Positions 63,698 to 64,000 of a DNA stretch of 64,000 nucleotides are shown piece by piece. Under the pieces are notes generated by a model. The model saw only the letters and a list, made by a program, of their open reading frames with translations, did no database searches and was not told the origin of the DNA. The stretch is from an uncultured Pelagibacteraceae bacterium. GTDB taxonomy: Bacteria; Pseudomonadota; Alphaproteobacteria; Pelagibacterales; Pelagibacteraceae. The stretch covers positions 36,253 to 100,252 of the forward strand of contig CACBDC010000002.1 in the NCBI GenBank assembly GCA_902537845.1, written 5' to 3'. Each line of letters starts with the position of its first letter. The first letter of the stretch is position 1. A program made the translations under genes and the position numbers.

Positions 63698-63807
63698 TGA
63701 AACTAATAACTGTTTTTTTCCTGGTGATTTTTATTTTAACTAGTTGCGGAAAAAAATCTGAACCTAAATACCAAGGTCAAATAGATCAGGTCAATATAAT
63801 TTCATAA
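63697..63807 (+). CDS. lptM: LptM-like small lipoprotein (36 aa)
   Basis: A 36-residue open frame starting on the argH stop codon (TAATG). It has a hydrophobic signal (about residues 3-14) and a lipobox LTSC with Cys17, followed by GKKSEPKY, like the CGxKGP start of mature LptM (YifL). LptM assists the LPS-exporting outer-membrane protein LptD in E. coli. The position between argH and lysA is a recurring arrangement in proteobacteria. The mature part is only 20 residues, shorter than usual. Confidence 0.75.
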   Translation: MKLITVFFLVIFILTSCGKKSEPKYQGQIDQVNIIS

Positions 63808-63811
63808 TCTT

Positions 63812-64000
63812 ATGCAAAATCTAAGATATGTAGGAAATAATTTATTTGTTGAAAAACTGTCAATTAAGAATATTTTAAAAAAAAATAAAACACCTTTTTA
63901 TATTTATTCAGAGAGTCAAATTGCTTTCAATTTTTTAAAGTTTACCAACACATTTAAAAAAACTGATCCTTTAATTTGCTTTGCAGCGAAATCTAATAGT
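63812..64000 (+). CDS. lysA: Diaminopimelate decarboxylase, N-terminal part (continues past window)
   Basis: Sixty-three codons open to the window edge, starting 4 nt after the lipoprotein stop. The visible start shows KTPFYIYSESQI (about residues 27-38) and the PLP-lysine block CFAAKSNS (about 56-63), where Lys61 should form the Schiff base. LysA makes lysine from meso-diaminopimelate. The remaining roughly 340 residues lie outside. Confidence 0.9.
   Translation, partial: MQNLRYVGNNLFVEKLSIKNILKKNKTPFYIYSESQIAFNFLKFTNTFKKTDPLICFAAKSNS

Noticed and set aside
1..64000. CRISPR array, IS element or prophage
   Set aside because: No regular repeats, transposase, integrase or terminal inverted repeats were seen.

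Overview
The window is a visibly AT-rich, densely packed bacterial chromosome segment. The gene content points to an alphaproteobacterium, most likely a streamlined marine lineage of the SAR11/Pelagibacterales type. The pointers are a class I lysyl-tRNA synthetase, a FdxA-CarD pair, a CoQ7-type ubiquinone hydroxylase, a bacterial HIG1 protein, a TAXI-type TRAP transporter, the argH-lipoprotein-lysA order, very short intergenic gaps and many TAATG or ATGA stop/start overlaps. The lineage is an inference; no 16S rRNA gene is present. No prophage, insertion sequence or CRISPR array was seen.

Layout. 1-6.9 kb: a cut-off queuosine-precursor transporter, rpmB, pyrD and class I lysK on the minus strand, then trkH, an AmpG-like permease and an SH3-NlpC/P60 peptidase on the plus strand. 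7.0-12.5 kb: two divergent operons, an MBOAT acyltransferase with a DltD/AlgX-like SGNH protein, facing an FkbH-like protein, an acyl carrier protein and a methyltransferase. 12.5-23.2 kb: tRNA-Ser and a long minus-strand translation operon (thrS-infC-rpmI-rplT-pheS-pheT-lepA) with a glycosyltransferase at each end. 23.2-30.8 kb: an alpha/beta hydrolase, an NAD-binding epimerase-like protein and gltB-gltD, with a clear gltD promoter and an NtrC-like palindrome upstream. 30.9-37.4 kb: uppP, tRNA-Arg, an O-antigen-ligase-like protein, thiolase, a histone-deacetylase-family amidohydrolase and acetoacetyl-CoA synthetase. 37.6-43.2 kb: pyruvate dehydrogenase aceE (with its own N-terminal lipoyl domain) and aceF, an EamA permease and a PaaI thioesterase. 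43.2-50.4 kb: an FG-GAP/ASPIC secreted protein, a cysteine-rich secreted protein, two very small genes, a TRAP-TAXI transporter and an aminotransferase. 50.5-54.6 kb: an SUV3-like helicase, a TerB-like protein, fdxA, carD and a 24-residue highly basic protein. 54.7-64 kb: an acyl-CoA ligase, tRNA-Leu, a bile-acid-symporter-family protein, an unrecognised double-HTH regulator, DedA/YqaA, dsbB, coq7, an HNH nuclease, an esterase, HIG1, TlpA, argH, an LptM-like lipoprotein and the start of lysA.

How the genes work together. The translation block makes initiation factor 3, two ribosomal proteins, two aminoacyl-tRNA synthetases and EF4 from one transcription unit. gltBD provides nitrogen assimilation. 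Thiolase and acetoacetyl-CoA synthetase link acetoacetate and acetyl-CoA. Envelope genes are scattered: uppP, the O-antigen ligase, three sugar or acyl decorating loci, LptM and a peptidoglycan peptidase.

The best candidate for an undescribed system is 7.0-12.5 kb. Its parts mirror the D-alanylation (Dlt) machinery: a loader, a carrier protein, an MBOAT and an SGNH partner. The loader here is FkbH-like, which suggests glyceryl-type rather than D-alanyl decoration of a surface glycan. Four genes too small for routine calling were also found: a 24-residue Lys/Arg protein with its own terminator, an 18-residue membrane peptide with a strong Shine-Dalgarno, a 49-residue CxxC protein and the LptM-like lipoprotein.
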